Source: Manihot esculenta
Taxonomy: Eukaryota; Streptophyta; Magnoliopsida; Malpighiales; Euphorbiaceae
DNA length: 64,000 bases
NCBI RefSeq assembly: GCF_001659605.2
Contig: NC_035168.2
Span: forward strand, 8,984,058 to 9,048,057
Reading direction: 5' to 3'
This document shows, one piece after another, positions 1 through 10,285 of the stretch. The notes under the pieces are model-generated. The model was not told the DNA's origin. It ran no database searches and was given only the letters and a program-made list of their open reading frames with translations. The stretch's first letter is position 1. Each line of letters opens with the position of its first letter. A program made the translations under genes and the position numbers.

Positions 1-2667
1 CAGATGCTGGGCATGCTCCTCTGCATTCCTGGAGTACACCAAGATATCATCTATAAAGACGATCACAAAACGATCCAAGTACTCCCTGAAAACCCTGTTC
101 ATGAGATCCATGAATGCTGCAGGGGCATTAGTCAACCCGAACGGCATTACTAGGAACTCATAATGCCCATATCTGGTCCTAAAAGCAGTTTTGGATACAT
201 CTCCTTCCCTGATCTTCAACTGGTGGTATCCGGATCTCAGATCTATTTTAGAAAAACAACCTGCTCCTGCCAGCTGGTCGAATAGATCATCGATCCTGGG
301 TAAAGGATACTTGTTCTTGATAGTGACTTTGTTCAACTGTCTGTAGTCGACACAAAGTCTAAGAGGTCCATCCTTCTTTTTGACAAACAAGACTGGAGCA
401 CCCCAAGGGGAGGTACTCGGACGAATGAAACCCTTAGCTACTAAATCCTGTAACTGCTCTTTCAACTCTCTCAACTCTGCTGGTGCCATCCGGTAGGGAG
501 GAATAGAGATCGGTCTAGCACCGGGCATCAACTCTATCTCGAACTCTATGTCCCTATCGGGTGGTAGTCCTGGAAGCTCTTCAGGAAACACATCTGGGAA
601 TTCGTTCACAACTGGTACTGAGGACGGTTCCCTAACCCGACTGTCTAGCTCTCTCACATAAGCTAGGAACCCCTGACAACCTTTTCGCAACATCCTACGA
701 GCCTGGAGGGCTGATATTAAACCCCTAGGTGTCCCTCTCCTATCTCCTCTGAAGACACACTCTGACCCATCCTGGTCTCTGAGACTCACTACCTTGTCCC
801 TGCAGTGCAAGGTAGCACTATAGGTAGATAACCAATCCATTCCTAGAATGACATCAAAATCTGTCAACTCTAGAACCACAAGGTCAGTTGGAAGGCATCT
901 ATCCTCTATAAACACTGGACTGAACTGACAGACTAACTCTGCCAATGATGGGTCACATCTAGGTCCACTGACCCAAAGAGGACACTCTAACTCGGAGACT
1001 ATCAACCCCAATCTCTCTGCGGCTCTATAAGAAATGAAAGAGTGAGAAGCACCGGGGTCCATCAAAGCATACACCTCTGAACACCCAATGATGAGATTAC
1101 CTGACACCACTGTGTTCGAAGTGTCTGCCTCCTGTTGAGTCATGGTGAAAATCCGTGCTGGGGCTGACGGACCTGCACCTCGGGAACCCATCCCTGATGA
1201 AGAGGCTGCCTCTCTTCCTCTACCTCTGCCACTGCTTGGTGGACGGACTGAAGCTGCTGACTGAACGACACTACCTGAGGTCATCTGCTGGGATGGTGTA
1301 ACCAAAGTCGCCTGAGGACATTCCCGTGCATAATGTCCCTCCTGCCCACATCGATAGCAGGCTGTAGATCCCAACAAACAAGCTCCGCTATGTGGTCTCC
1401 CACACCTATTGCAAACTGGAATATCTATGCCAGAACTGGAGCCGCTCCTCATTCCCAGACCCGTTTTAATCCGATTCCAGAACTTGCCTCTCTTTCCTCT
1501 GAGTTTGTCCCATCTCTTCTTACTCGCACTTGCTGTACTCTGTGAGGAGGAACCTGGTTTAGTACCAGAAGACTGTGCCTTTGGTTGATTGACTACTCCT
1601 TGACTTATGGCACTAGCCTCCATCTTTCTAGCAGCATCCACAATGGAGTGGAAACTCTCCTTCTCCGCGTGGAGAATCAAAGAGAAATACCGGGGATGAA
1701 GCCTTGTGGCATATCTCTTTGCCTTCTTTTGATCTGTATCATACGCCTGACCCACGTATGGTAACAATTCCAGGAACTTATCTGTATATTCATCAACACT
1801 CATCTCCTCCGTCTGTCTCAACTGCTCAAACTCCACAACCTTTAGCTCCCTGGAACTGTCAGGAAAAGCCCACCCAGCAAATTCGTTGGCGAACTCTTCC
1901 CATGTCATACTGTCAATTCTGGGGTCCACATAGTTCTTGAACCATTCTCTGGCTTTCTTGCATTTTAATGTGAACCCTGCCATCTCAATGGCCCTGCTCT
2001 CATCTGCTCCCAACTCACTTGTTATCATTCTGACTGCACTGAGATACTCAAAGGGATCATCTCCCGTATTGAATTTAGGAGCATCCAACTTTAAGTACTC
2101 AGTCATCTTCACCTTAGTTCCCCCTAAAGAACTGGGTTGTGCTTCAACAACAGGGGCTACTGGTTCAGGTGGTGGTGGTGGAGGTACTGTTTCTCTGGAT
2201 TCAGGCGATGCTGAACTTGGCTGAAAAGGTGGGGGTGGATACATATGATATGGTGGATAGAAGGAAGGATAGGGCATATATGGCATGTAGGGTGGATATG
2301 GGGCAAAGCTGGAGTAATCCGACGTGCCTCCCATCGGATACTCTGGGTCCTGAGGAAAGGGTGGATAGCCAAACCCTGAGGCATGTGCGCCTCCCTGGGA
2401 CTCCCCCATACCTTCTTCTGACCTTCCTATACCCATACTGACCTCTCTCCTCTGATCCTCCTCCATAGAAACTCTCTCTTCGTCTGATCTTCCCCCTCTG
2501 CCTAGTCCTCTTCTGCTCTCGTCAGAAGACCTTCTAGGGTCTCTTGACGTTCCCTCCCTGCTTGACCTGTGAGATCTTGCCCTTGGCAAGGCAGGTGGAC
2601 GAGCAGCTGTACCCTCACTTACAGGTGGGACTCCAGTCAATCTCGCGGATCGACGAGTTCCTCGCAT
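1..2667 (-). CDS. Gag-protease-RT polyprotein (partial, open to window edge)
   Basis: I checked the minus-strand frame from the ATG at 2667 to base 1 triplet by triplet and found no stop, giving 889 codons with the 3' part outside the window. Order: a basic N-terminus starting [10 protein letters not shown]; a Pro/Tyr-rich linker; a retrotransposon Gag capsid-like domain (about 2100-1700); zinc-knuckle cysteines near 1400-1320; an aspartic protease with a [12 protein letters not shown] active site near 1060; then RT, ending in the FIDDILVYS catalytic motif at about 30-58. Gag packages RNA, the protease processes the polyprotein, and RT copies RNA to DNA inside the particle. The start is chosen because MRGT is shared with TK-2 and TK-3 and lies 11 nt after a splice-acceptor-like TTTTCCAG. 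Sibling copies carry stops in this stretch; this one does not. Confidence 0.93.
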   Translation of the reverse strand, partial: MRGTRRSARLTGVPPVSEGTAARPPALPRARSHRSSREGTSRDPRRSSDESRRGLGRGGRSDEERVSMEEDQRREVSMGIGRSEEGMGESQGGAHASGFGYPPFPQDPEYPMGGTSDYSSFAPYPPYMPYMPYPSFYPPYHMYPPPPFQPSSASPESRETVPPPPPPEPVAPVVEAQPSSLGGTKVKMTEYLKLDAPKFNTGDDPFEYLSAVRMITSELGADESRAIEMAGFTLKCKKAREWFKNYVDPRIDSMTWEEFANEFAGWAFPDSSRELKVVEFEQLRQTEEMSVDEYTDKFLELLPYVGQAYDTDQKKAKRYATRLHPRYFSLILHAEKESFHSIVDAARKMEASAISQGVVNQPKAQSSGTKPGSSSQSTASASKKRWDKLRGKRGKFWNRIKTGLGMRSGSSSGIDIPVCNRCGRPHSGACLLGSTACYRCGQEGHYARECPQATLVTPSQQMTSGSVVQSAASVRPPSSGRGRGREAASSSGMGSRGAGPSAPARIFTMTQQEADTSNTVVSGNLIIGCSEVYALMDPGASHSFISYRAAERLGLIVSELECPLWVSGPRCDPSLAELVCQFSPVFIEDRCLPTDLVVLELTDFDVILGMDWLSTYSATLHCRDKVVSLRDQDGSECVFRGDRRGTPRGLISALQARRMLRKGCQGFLAYVRELDSRVREPSSVPVVNEFPDVFPEELPGLPPDRDIEFEIELMPGARPISIPPYRMAPAELRELKEQLQDLVAKGFIRPSTSPWGAPVLFVKKKDGPLRLCVDYRQLNKVTIKNKYPLPRIDDLFDQLAGAGCFSKIDLRSGYHQLKIREGDVSKTAFRTRYGHYEFLVMPFGLTNAPAAFMDLMNRVFREYLDRFVIVFIDDILVYSRNAEEHAQHL

Positions 2668-2894
2668 CTTCACTCTTTCTGGAAAACAACACATCACAGA
2701 GCACATAAGCAACACATATCAGCATACATCACATATCAACTAATGCACATGTATGAATCATGGCATTGCACATCAGCATATAGCGACAGGACTGACATCC
2801 TATCCTAGTGGACATGTTTCCCTATGGTGCCTGACCTGCTAAAACCTCTATAGGCCCAACTTTGTCTATATAGGTCCGACCATGTGAACCTAAT

Positions 2895-2906
2895 GCCCTG
2901 ATACCA
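2895..2906 (-). other. Primer-binding site of TK-1 (tRNA-iMet type)
   Basis: Read on the minus strand this is TGGTATCAGGGC, three bases inside the 5' LTR. It differs by one base from the TGGTATCAGAGC seen in TK-2, TK-3 and TK-6, which matches the 3' end of plant initiator tRNA-Met. Confidence 0.85.
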
Positions 2907-3526
2907 ATCTGTAACAGCCCAGAAACTGAACTGCCACCGGCACTAGGATCCAAATCGACTTAAGGTCGCTGGGACCCGTAGTAAGCCTGCTATCCTGACT
3001 GTGAACCTGTGACATCCCATACATGATCATATATTTTCTGTAAAAAAACACAAAACTTTTCTTCATTCCAAGGCTTAACCTGTGCATGCACTATCTCTGT
3101 TCTCTACCAATCCCTACTAGAGCTCCTCATTGCTCTAGGCGGATAAAACTCATAATGTTAAGCCTGGTTTTCTCATAAACATACAACAATATATAAACAT
3201 AAACTGATCATGTGAAAACACAAAAAGGGATTACAACTCTTATAATCAAGCACCATTCTATACACTGTACACATACATTATCTCTTTACATTTACATGTC
3301 CACACTGACTAACTATTACAAACTATATACTCTTCCTGTACCCTGCTGACTTCCCTCTGAATTCTGAACCTGCACAACTGGAGTTAGGGGAGAGGGATGA
3401 GCTACTATAGCCCAGTGAGTAGAACAGTAATAAAGAACAGGTGATAAAACATGCTCTCATGCAATGTATCACATCACAAGTAATCACATCTCAGCATGGA
3501 CGGATCAACACTCCCTCTATACCATA

Positions 3527-3628
3527 TGCCTGGTCCCCGTAGGGCTGTTCCAGGTCTTTATGCCTGGTCCCCGTAGGGCTGTTCCAGGTCTTTATGCCTG
3601 GTCCCTGTAGGGCTGTTTCAGGTCTTTC
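3527..3628. repeat. Minisatellite in TK-1 LTR, 3 x 34 bp
   Basis: Three consecutive 34-bp copies start TGCCTGGTCC and end CCAGGTCTTTA; the third has small changes. Each unit is bounded by inverted CCTGG and CCAGG. Confidence 0.95.
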
Positions 3629-4759
3629 CTCTGAGGGCTATTGAATCCTTACTATGTCCATACAGTCATAGAATCAAGGATAAATGCAATGCGTCATATT
3701 CGTGTACACTAATGCACTCATCCTATAGCATATTCATAATGCATGAAGCATGATAAAATACTCGTTTCTCATATTAAAATACTAAGTTCAGTTCCACTCA
3801 CCTCAGGTTGACTCTGAACTGACTCTGCAGGTTCTGAAACTGGACTCACTGCTGACCTCCCTGATTCCTCTGGTCCGTACCTACACAGGTGGACTCAAAA
3901 GAGGGACCAAACTCACTCAAGAACATTTCTAAGAAACTCCCCAAAACCCTTCTAAACCATCCTAGAACATTCACAGAAAACATGCAAAAGAAGGCTGGAC
4001 AGGGCACTTTCGGCGGCCGAAACCCCTCTCCAGAGACGAAACTCATGCATGTTCGGCGGCACCTTCGGCGGCCGAAGGTCTCGTCCAGAGACGAAACTCA
4101 CATACTTTCGGCGGCCGAACTCCCTCTTTCGGCGGTCGAAAGTCCCTTTCTAAACCGAAAGCTTAGCTTTCGGGGGCAAGCTTTGGCAGCCGAAATTGCC
4201 TCCAAGCATGTTCGGCGGCCGAACCTTCTTTCGGCGGTCGAACCTGGTTTTGTCCAGGGGACAGAACCTTGCTCTGTTTCATGCAAACTTTGCCCAAAAA
4301 CCTACAACATGCATATCAACTACTCCCAACTAGCACATACACATATATATGCACAAAGGGGTCTCAAACTATCCTAAAACCCAAACAAACATAGCACATA
4401 ACACTTAAACATGAAAGATCACCAAAAACCTCACCTAAACCTAAACATGCATACTACCCATACAAACTTCATAAAACCTTCAAAAATCAACAAAGAAGGT
4501 TCAGGATCTGTACTTACCTCTTCTAAACAAGAGATTACACGATCCTAACGTGGAGATATAGAGAAATCCGTTCTCAAACTCTCCAAGCTTCAAACTTTGT
4601 TCTTTTTGCTTAAAACCTTCAAAAATCATCAAAACTCTTAAAACCTAGGAAAGATTTGAAGGAAATCATAAAAACCATGAAAGTCAACGTGAGAGAGGCT
4701 GGAACTCACCTCTGGCTGCAAGTGGAGGAGACATAGCCTCCTTCCACCGACCCTTGGCC

Positions 4760-4767
4760 CTTTTATA
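4760..4767 (-). promoter_or_regulatory. TATA box of TK-1 LTR
   Basis: TATAAAAG on the minus strand in the context CCACCTATAAAAGGG, the position conserved in every LTR of this family here. Transcription would start about 30 bp downstream (leftwards). Confidence 0.75.
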
Positions 4768-5099
4768 GGTGGCTGGCCAGACCACCTTCGGCAGCCGAAC
4801 ATGAATCCGAAACCATGCAATGTTCGGCGGCCGAAAGTGACCTTCGGCGGCCGAACCTTTGCATTTCTCCCTTGTTGCTTTTCTTTCAAAACTCATTTCC
4901 TTTCACACTTGAAAACATTCAAAACTCTTAAAACACACATGAAAACATATGTCTTACCCTTCTCGAGGGTTCCGACACTCGAGATTCCACCGAACTACAG
5001 GAATTCCGAGGCCGAACTCGAGCCGGATATTACAGATATAGTAATGTCTTAATGAATTTTCGGGCTCCCTCTATCACCAACCACCCCTAGGGATCATCC

Positions 5100-5700
5100 G
5101 GACATCTTCTAGCCCTTACGAGCTCTTTAGCCTTTTCCACCCTTCTTGAGCTCTAGGTCATTTCTCAGCCCTAGCGTACTTCTAAGCATTTTCTTGGCCT
5201 AATAAGCTTTGACGAGCTTCTGGTCATTTGTCCAACCATAATGAGCTTCCGGGCATTTTCCAGCCTTGACGTGCTCACGAGTATTTTCTAGTCTTGACGT
5301 GCTTTCTAACTTTTTCCAGCCCTGACTGGGCTTCTATGCATTTTTTACCCTTGACGAGTTTCCGAGTATTTTTTTAGCCCTGACGAGCTCCTTGACCTTT
5401 TTCAGTATTGTTAGGATGTCATGCATTTTTCAGCCTTGACGAGCTTCTGAACATTTTCCAGCCCTTATGAGCTCCTTGGACTTAACCCTGATGGGCTTCC
5501 GTGCATTTTTCAGTCCTGATGAGCTTCGAGCATTTTCTCAGCCCTTGCGAGCTCCCTGGTCTTTTTCAGCCTTGATGGGCTTTTGTGTATTTTTTAGTCT
5601 TGATGAGCTTTCGAGTATTTTTTTAGTCCTTGCGAGCTCTCTAGCTTTTTCCAGCCTTGATGAGCTCTTTGGCCTCAGCATGAAATGTCTTAGAAACTTC
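5100..5700. repeat. Degenerate ~55-60 bp tandem array (agc-ctt-gacgagctt type)
   Basis: About ten or more diverged copies of a unit containing 'cagccttgacgagcttc' and 'gcattttt'. No coding sense: the open frames over it are translations of the repeat. No match with the flanking TK elements was seen. It could be part of the LTR or untranslated region of another, unrecognised retroelement. Confidence 0.75.
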
Positions 5701-6260
5701 TTGTAAAGTGGGACTAACACTCGGTTTGTTGGGCTGAATTATACCTGCCTTGAGGCCTAGCATCAAATATCTTAGAAACTTCTTGTGAAGCGGGAATAAC
5801 AGCCAGTCGATCGTCCTGGCGTATACCCATCTTGAGGCTTGGCATCAAATCCCTCAGAAACTTTTTGTGAAGCAGGAATAACACTCGATCGATCGACCTG
5901 GCGTGTATTCATCTTCAGGCCTGACATTAAATGCCTTAGAAACTTCTTGTGAAGCGGGACCAATACCCGATAAGTCAGTCTGGCATGTACCCACCTTGAA
6001 ATGTGGCATTAAATGCCTTAGAAACTTCTTATGAAGCGGGACTAACACCCGATAGATTGGCCTGGCATGTACCCCTTGAGTCTAGCATTAAATGCCTTAG
6101 AAATTTCTTATAAAGCGAGACTAACACCTGGTAGGTCGGCCTGGCGTGCACCCACCTTGAGGCCTAGCATTAAATGCCTTAGAAAATTTTTGTGAAGCGA
6201 GACTAACACCCGGTAGGTTGGCCTAATTTATACCTGCCTTGTAGCCTAGCATCAGATTCC
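5690..6260. repeat. ~82-bp tandem array with GGGACTAACACCCG core
   Basis: Seven or so copies of a unit of about 82 bp: 'cttagaaacttcttgtgaag', then 'cgggactaacacccg', 'gtcggcctggcgtgtaccc', 'accttgaggcctagcat'. Copies differ at roughly one base in six to ten. The core reappears in a second array at 40395-40735, more than 34 kb away. Confidence 0.85.
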
Positions 6261-6560
6261 TTGTTATGCGAGCCTATGTCTAAATGGCCCTTATGGCCTT
6301 TTGTGAATTTTATTTATTTGTTTCTGTGGTCCAATGCTCGGATTATGGCCTGCTTGAAGTTGCCTTGTGGCCTGACATGAGATACCTTGCTTTGCGAGAC
6401 CGATGCCCAGATGGCTTTGTGGCCCTTTATTAGGGCTAATGCCCAGATAGCCTGACACATCATGAGATGTCTTGCTATGTGAGACTGACACCCGGATGGC
6501 CTTATGGCCCTTTATTGGGCTAACGCTCAGATGGCCTAGTGGATTCCCACCTTATGGCCT
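6260..6560. repeat. Tandem array continuing the 82-bp family, second unit type
   Basis: Three to four copies of a related but reorganised unit containing 'gagaccgatgcccagatggc', 'ttgtggccctttatt' and 'gggctaacgctcag'. It follows directly on the 82-bp array and probably derives from it. From 6561 to about 6840 I see only unique AT-rich sequence. Confidence 0.7.
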
Positions 6561-6839
6561 TTGTTCTTGTCTTTATGCTTTCATTCATCCAACGATTCTG
6601 ATTTTACTATCAAAAAAGAAGTTTTGAAGAATGCATCCTAATTTTATAACATTTCCATAAATCACAAATATTATTGTAAAATAAAAGACTCGGTTGTCTG
6701 ACTTTACTAATTTCAAAACTCAGAGTTTGAACCAAGAGCTGAACATATGTGAGATTCTCCTTATTGTCACCCTTATCAAAACTCGGTCCTCATGCAATTG
6801 CATGAATAACACCCACAAGTTCACTATGGAGAAGCTGAC

Positions 6840-6985
6840 CTAGAGGTAGACTTGTGCGGAGAGGCCGATCTTCCAACCTTAGAAGCATACCTGTGTCGAC
6901 CTAAGCAGACCTGTGACAAGAGGTCAACCTTTCGACCTTAGAAGCAGACATGCGCCGACCTAAGCAGACCTGTGTAGAGAGACCG
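6840..6985. repeat. ~60-bp tandem repeat, about 2.5 copies
   Basis: Repeats of 'gaccttagaagcagac', 'cgacctaagcagacctgtg' and 'agagaggccgacc'. It ends in a T-run (about 6988-7000) just before the LTR fragment at 7080. Confidence 0.7.
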
Positions 6986-7079
6986 ACTCTTTTTTTTTTT
7001 GTATATTATTATTTCTTCTTTTCCTATTAGCTGGCACCAAATATCAACTTTTTCTACTCTTTCCAATGAACTTCCAAAG

Positions 7080-7708
7080 TGTAATACCCGGCTAGACTCC
7101 GGTATCGGAATTCCTACCGTCTGGTGGAATCTCGGATGTCGGAGACCTCTAGAAGGGTAAAACCATATTTTCATAAAATGTTTTAATGTGTTTTATGTTT
7201 TAAGCATGAAAGAAAATGAGTTTTTGCATGAAAATAACCTTGGAGAAAAAACCCAGGTTCGGCCGCCGAACCTCAAGTTTGGCCGCCGAACATGCAGGCA
7301 TTTCGGGTGTGCCTTAGGCCCCCGAAGGCATAAAGTGAGGGAAGTCCAGGTTCGGCCGCCGAACCTCAGGTTCGGCCGCTGAACCTCAGGTTCGGCCGCC
7401 GAACATGGCATGCATGCGGAGGCACGTTCGGCCCCCGAACGTGGCCTGGCCAGCCACTATAAAAGGGTGCCTTAGCCGAAAATGGGCGAGCTTTTCTCCC
7501 CATTGTCGGCCAAGGTGAGTTCTCCGCCGTCCCTCACCAATCTTTGAGTTCTTCCTTCAGATCTTTCAAGATTTTCACAAGTTTTTGCTTTCTTTTGAAG
7601 ATTTTCAAGTTTTGAGCGAGTTTTGAACTTGGAGACCCAAGGAGCTAAATCTCTCCCAACTCCAAGTTAGATCGCCTCTACTCTCGATCTTCAAGAGGTA
7701 AGAGTCGA
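7080..7708 (+). repeat. LTR fragment of the TK family (first 629 bp)
   Basis: Starts TGTAATACCCGGCTAG and runs through the GCCGAA motif cluster, a TATA box (7458-7465) and the leader up to 'cttcaagaggtaagagtcga'. It stops there because the full LTR of TK-2 begins at 7709. The two are alignable over the same interval but clearly diverged. Simplest reading: TK-2 inserted into an older LTR whose remainder has been lost. A duplicated LTR start by unequal exchange is the alternative. Confidence 0.88.
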
Positions 7709-8066
7709 TGTAATACCCTGCTAGACTCCGGTATCGGAATTCCTACCGTCCGGTGGAATCTCGGATGTCGGAAGCCTCTAGTAGGGTAGGAACATGCTTT
7801 TCATAAAATGTTTTAAGGTATTTCATGGTTTTAAGTATGAAAATTAAATGAGTTTTTGCATGAAAAGTCTTTGGAGGAAAACCCAGGTTCGGCCGCCGAA
7901 AGTCAAGTTCGGCCGCCGAACATGCATGCATTTTGGAGGCACGTTAGGCCCCCGAAAGCATGAGTGAGGGAAGACCAGGTTCGGCCGCCGAAAGTCAAGT
8001 TCGGCCACCGAACATGGCATGCATGCGGAAGCACTTTCGGCCCCCGAACGTGGCCTGGCCAGCCAC

Positions 8067-8074
8067 TATAAAAG
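8067..8074 (+). promoter_or_regulatory. TATA box of TK-2 LTR
   Basis: TATAAAAG in the context AGCCACTATAAAAGGG. From the expected start near 8097 to the donor at 8307 there is no ATG, whereas the rest of the LTR is rich in ATG. Confidence 0.75.
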
Positions 8075-9232
8075 GGTCACTTAGCCGAAATGGGCGAGCT
8101 TTCTCCCATTTTCGGCCATAGCTAGCTTCCGACCTCCCTCTCCCCAGATCTTGTGTTATTTCTCCAAATCTCCTCCATTTTTTCTTGAGTTTTCACCTCC
8201 CATTGCAAGTTTTGAGCATTTAAGACAAGTTTTGGAGCTTTGGGAACTTAGGAGCTCATTTGCTTGGATCTCCGAGTTTAGATCGTCTCTCTCTCGATCT
8301 TCAAGAGGTAAGAGCCGATCTTAAGCTCATTATATGTTTTAAATAAGTTTTGTGCAAGATCTATGGGGTAAAAATGCATGTGTAGGTTTTTAGTGAGTTA
8401 TGGATGATTTTTGAGTTTATGCAAATGTGGCTTGCAAATGCTTGTGTATGTGTGTTGTAGTTGGGGTTTAAGGTAGTTTGAGACCCCTAGGAGCTTGTAT
8501 GCATGTTTTGGTTGAGTTATATGCATGTTGGAAGAGTTAGGAGGCAAATGTGCATAAAGGAGCCAAGTTTCTGCCCTTTGGCAGAAACCAGGTTCGGCAG
8601 CCGAAGGCACTTTCGGCCGCCGAACATGGCTGGGGAGGCAGGCCTTTCGGCTGCCGAAGTTGCCCCCGAAAAGAGACTTTCGTCTCTGTCTGGCACTTTC
8701 GGCCGCCGAAGGTGCCGCCGAACATGCATGAGTTTCGCCTCTGTCTGGGAGTTTCGGCCGCCGAAGGTGCCGCCGAACCTGCCTGACTTTCGGCTCTGGA
8801 GGGACTTTCGGCGGCCGAACCTGCCGCCGAAAGTGCCCTGTTCAGCCATTTCTTGCATGTTTTTATGTAATTGTTTTATGATGTTTTAGGGGGTTTTTGG
8901 GGAGTATATTAGAGTTATGTTTATTTATGTTTGGTCCCTCATTGGAGTCCACCTGTGTAGGTTCGGACCCGAGGAACCGAGGACCCCAGCAGTGAGCCAG
9001 CTGCTACAGAGTTTGTCAGAGCTAGCCAGAGGTGAGTGGAATAAACCTTAAGTTTTAAATTAAATGAAATATGAATTTTGAGCATGATCCATGCATCATG
9101 AATGCCATGAGATATAGTAGGTTGTTTGCATTAGTGTTCACGAATATGTTGCATTGCATTTATGATGTTGATGTGGATTGGTTATTGGATGATCCTTTAG
9201 TCCTCATATGGCATGATGATGATATGGTATGG

Positions 9233-9385
9233 AAGTCCAGGTTGTACCCATTCTACGTCCCTGGCACGATGTAAGAGAAAGTCCAGGTTGTACCCATTCT
9301 ACGTCCCTGGCACAGTTGGACTGTATGATATGTTATGTTAAGAGAAAGACCGGTTGTACCCATTCTACGTCCCGGCACAGTTGGA
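9233..9385. repeat. Minisatellite in TK-2 LTR, 3 copies
   Basis: Three copies of 'ccaggttgtacccattctac' followed by 'gtccctggcac', with spacers of variable length. It occupies the LTR position where other TK copies carry different minisatellites. Confidence 0.9.
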
Positions 9386-10017
9386 CTATGTAAAGGACTA
9401 TAGGTGACAATACCATCCGAGATGTGATTTGTTGTGATGTGTAGCATTACATAATGGCATGAAATTTTAATATATGATTTCACTATTCTGCTCACTGGGC
9501 TTTGTAGCTCACCCCTCTCCCCTAACCCCAGATGTGCAGGTACAGGGTAGACCAGGAGGTTAGCCAGAGTTTTGAAGTATGTTTATGTAATAGTTAGATT
9601 GTGGACATGACAATTGTACTATAATGTAATGTAAGAGATTCAGTATGTTATGTAATGAGGTATATTGAGGTTAGATGTGCTTGACCCTATTAGTATTGTA
9701 ATCCCTTATCGATGCATGATCTTAGATATTTGATGTTTATATTTAGCCAACTCAACTTATGATGTATCGCCCATTGGGGCATTGTTGAGATCCCACAGAG
9801 GGATAAATGTTTAAGTTATGCTATGTTTAGTGCATGCACAGGTTGAGTTTGGTGTATGATAAAAAGGAAAGTTTTAATTTTTATGTATGATTGTTGATCA
9901 TGTATGGGATTGAACAGGTTTACAGGTTATATGTCAGGCTTGCTACGGTTCCCGGCGGCCTTATGCCGATCTGGATCCTAGCGCCGGTAGCGGTCCGATT
10001 CTCGGGTCATTACAGAA

Positions 10018-10029
10018 TGGTATCAGAGC
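10018..10029 (+). other. Primer-binding site of TK-2 (tRNA-iMet type)
   Basis: TGGTATCAGAGC three bases after the LTR end, complementary to the 3' end of plant initiator tRNA-Met. Confidence 0.92.
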
Positions 10030-10285
10030 CCTAGGTTCATAGGATCGGACCTAGAGTGTCGGGCTCATAGATGTTATAGAAGGTCAAGCACAATAGGAAG
10101 ATCATGTCCACTAGGATAGGATGTTGAGTCCTGTCTTGTATGATGATGTGAAATGCCATGATTATATGCATGTGCATTAATGATATGCTATGCTATGTGA
10201 TGTATGTGATGAGGGTTCATGTGTGCCCACATGAACCATATGATGCTAATGTTTGTATGATGTGTACTATTTTTCAGAAAACAGG

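Larger units (their letters stand above)
1..5034 (-). mobile_element. TK-1: Ty3/gypsy (Tekay/Del-type chromovirus) LTR retrotransposon, 5' half
   Basis: The element reads on the minus strand. It shows, from right to left, a 5' LTR (2910-5034), an iMet-type primer-binding site, and a gag-protease-RT reading frame that leaves the window at base 1. The LTR has TGTAA...TTACA ends, and the five bases outside it (5035-5039, gatat) would be one half of the target-site duplication. The 3' half and 3' LTR are off the left edge. Assignment to the Tekay/Del chromoviruses rests on near-identity of its Gag and RT to the other copies here that carry a C-terminal chromodomain. It is the best preserved coding copy in the window. 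Confidence 0.93.
2910..5034 (-). repeat. 5' LTR of TK-1 (2125 bp)
   Basis: On the plus strand it begins TGTAACAGCCC and ends GATATTACA. It has a TATA box at 4760-4767, two clusters of TTCGGCGGCCGAA-type motifs (about 4012-4245 and 4790-4855), a three-unit minisatellite at 3527-3628, a splice-donor-like GAG|GTAAGTA (cut after 4518, minus strand), and a splice-flanked 79-nt cassette at 3802-3880. Its partner LTR is outside the window. Confidence 0.93.
7709..10014 (+). repeat. 5' LTR of TK-2 (2306 bp)
   Basis: Begins TGTAATACCCTGC and ends GGGTCATTACA. U3 holds GCCGAA-motif cluster 1 (7886-8050); TATA 8067-8074; a splice-donor-like AAGAG|GTAAGA with GT at 8308; motif cluster 2 (8590-8840); a splice-flanked 71-nt cassette (8961-9031); a minisatellite at 9233-9385; and a pyrimidine-rich tract ending in GTGCAG at 9539. 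Confidence 0.92.
8308..10277 (+). other. Candidate spliced-leader interval of TK-2 (donor to gag-proximal acceptor)
   Basis: Donor CAAGAG|GTAAGA at 8307/8308. The final acceptor CTATTTTTCAG| ends at 10277, 8 nt before the gag ATG at 10286. Inside lies a possible 71-nt cassette exon: acceptor CTGTGTAG| at 8960, then 8961-9031, then donor AGAG|GTGAGT. The same signals recur at matching positions in TK-1, TK-3 and TK-6 (all or most) and TK-5 (LTR part). The interval contains the PBS, so a spliced RNA would be an mRNA only. Splicing is inferred, not shown. Confidence 0.5.

Noticed and set aside
1333..2441. Plus-strand ORFs opposite TK-1 gag
   Set aside because: Antisense shadows of an intact minus-strand gag-pol; no family resemblance. 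Similar shadows lie over TK-2, TK-3 and the WEB gene.
3846..4377. Overlapping ORFs on both strands rich in FGGR, RRPK, SAAE
   Set aside because: They translate the TTCGGC/GCCGAA motif arrays of the LTR. Because the motif is near-palindromic and lacks stop words, both strands stay open by composition. The same applies at 7188-7411, 8503-8889, 25530-25912, 32857-33288, 54702-55232, 56992-57422 and 61784-62214.
5700..6260. Regular ~82-bp repeats, considered as a CRISPR-like array
   Set aside because: This is a plant genome, the units are diverged along their whole length, and there is no repeat/spacer alternation.
9071..9274. 67-codon ORF in the TK-2 LTR
   Set aside because: Falls in the minisatellite and ATG-rich part of the LTR and has no counterpart in other copies.
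10018..10029. tRNA-like matches at the PBS sites
   Set aside because: Only 12-18 nt of tRNA 3'-end complement are present and no cloverleaf; they are primer-binding sites, not tRNA genes.
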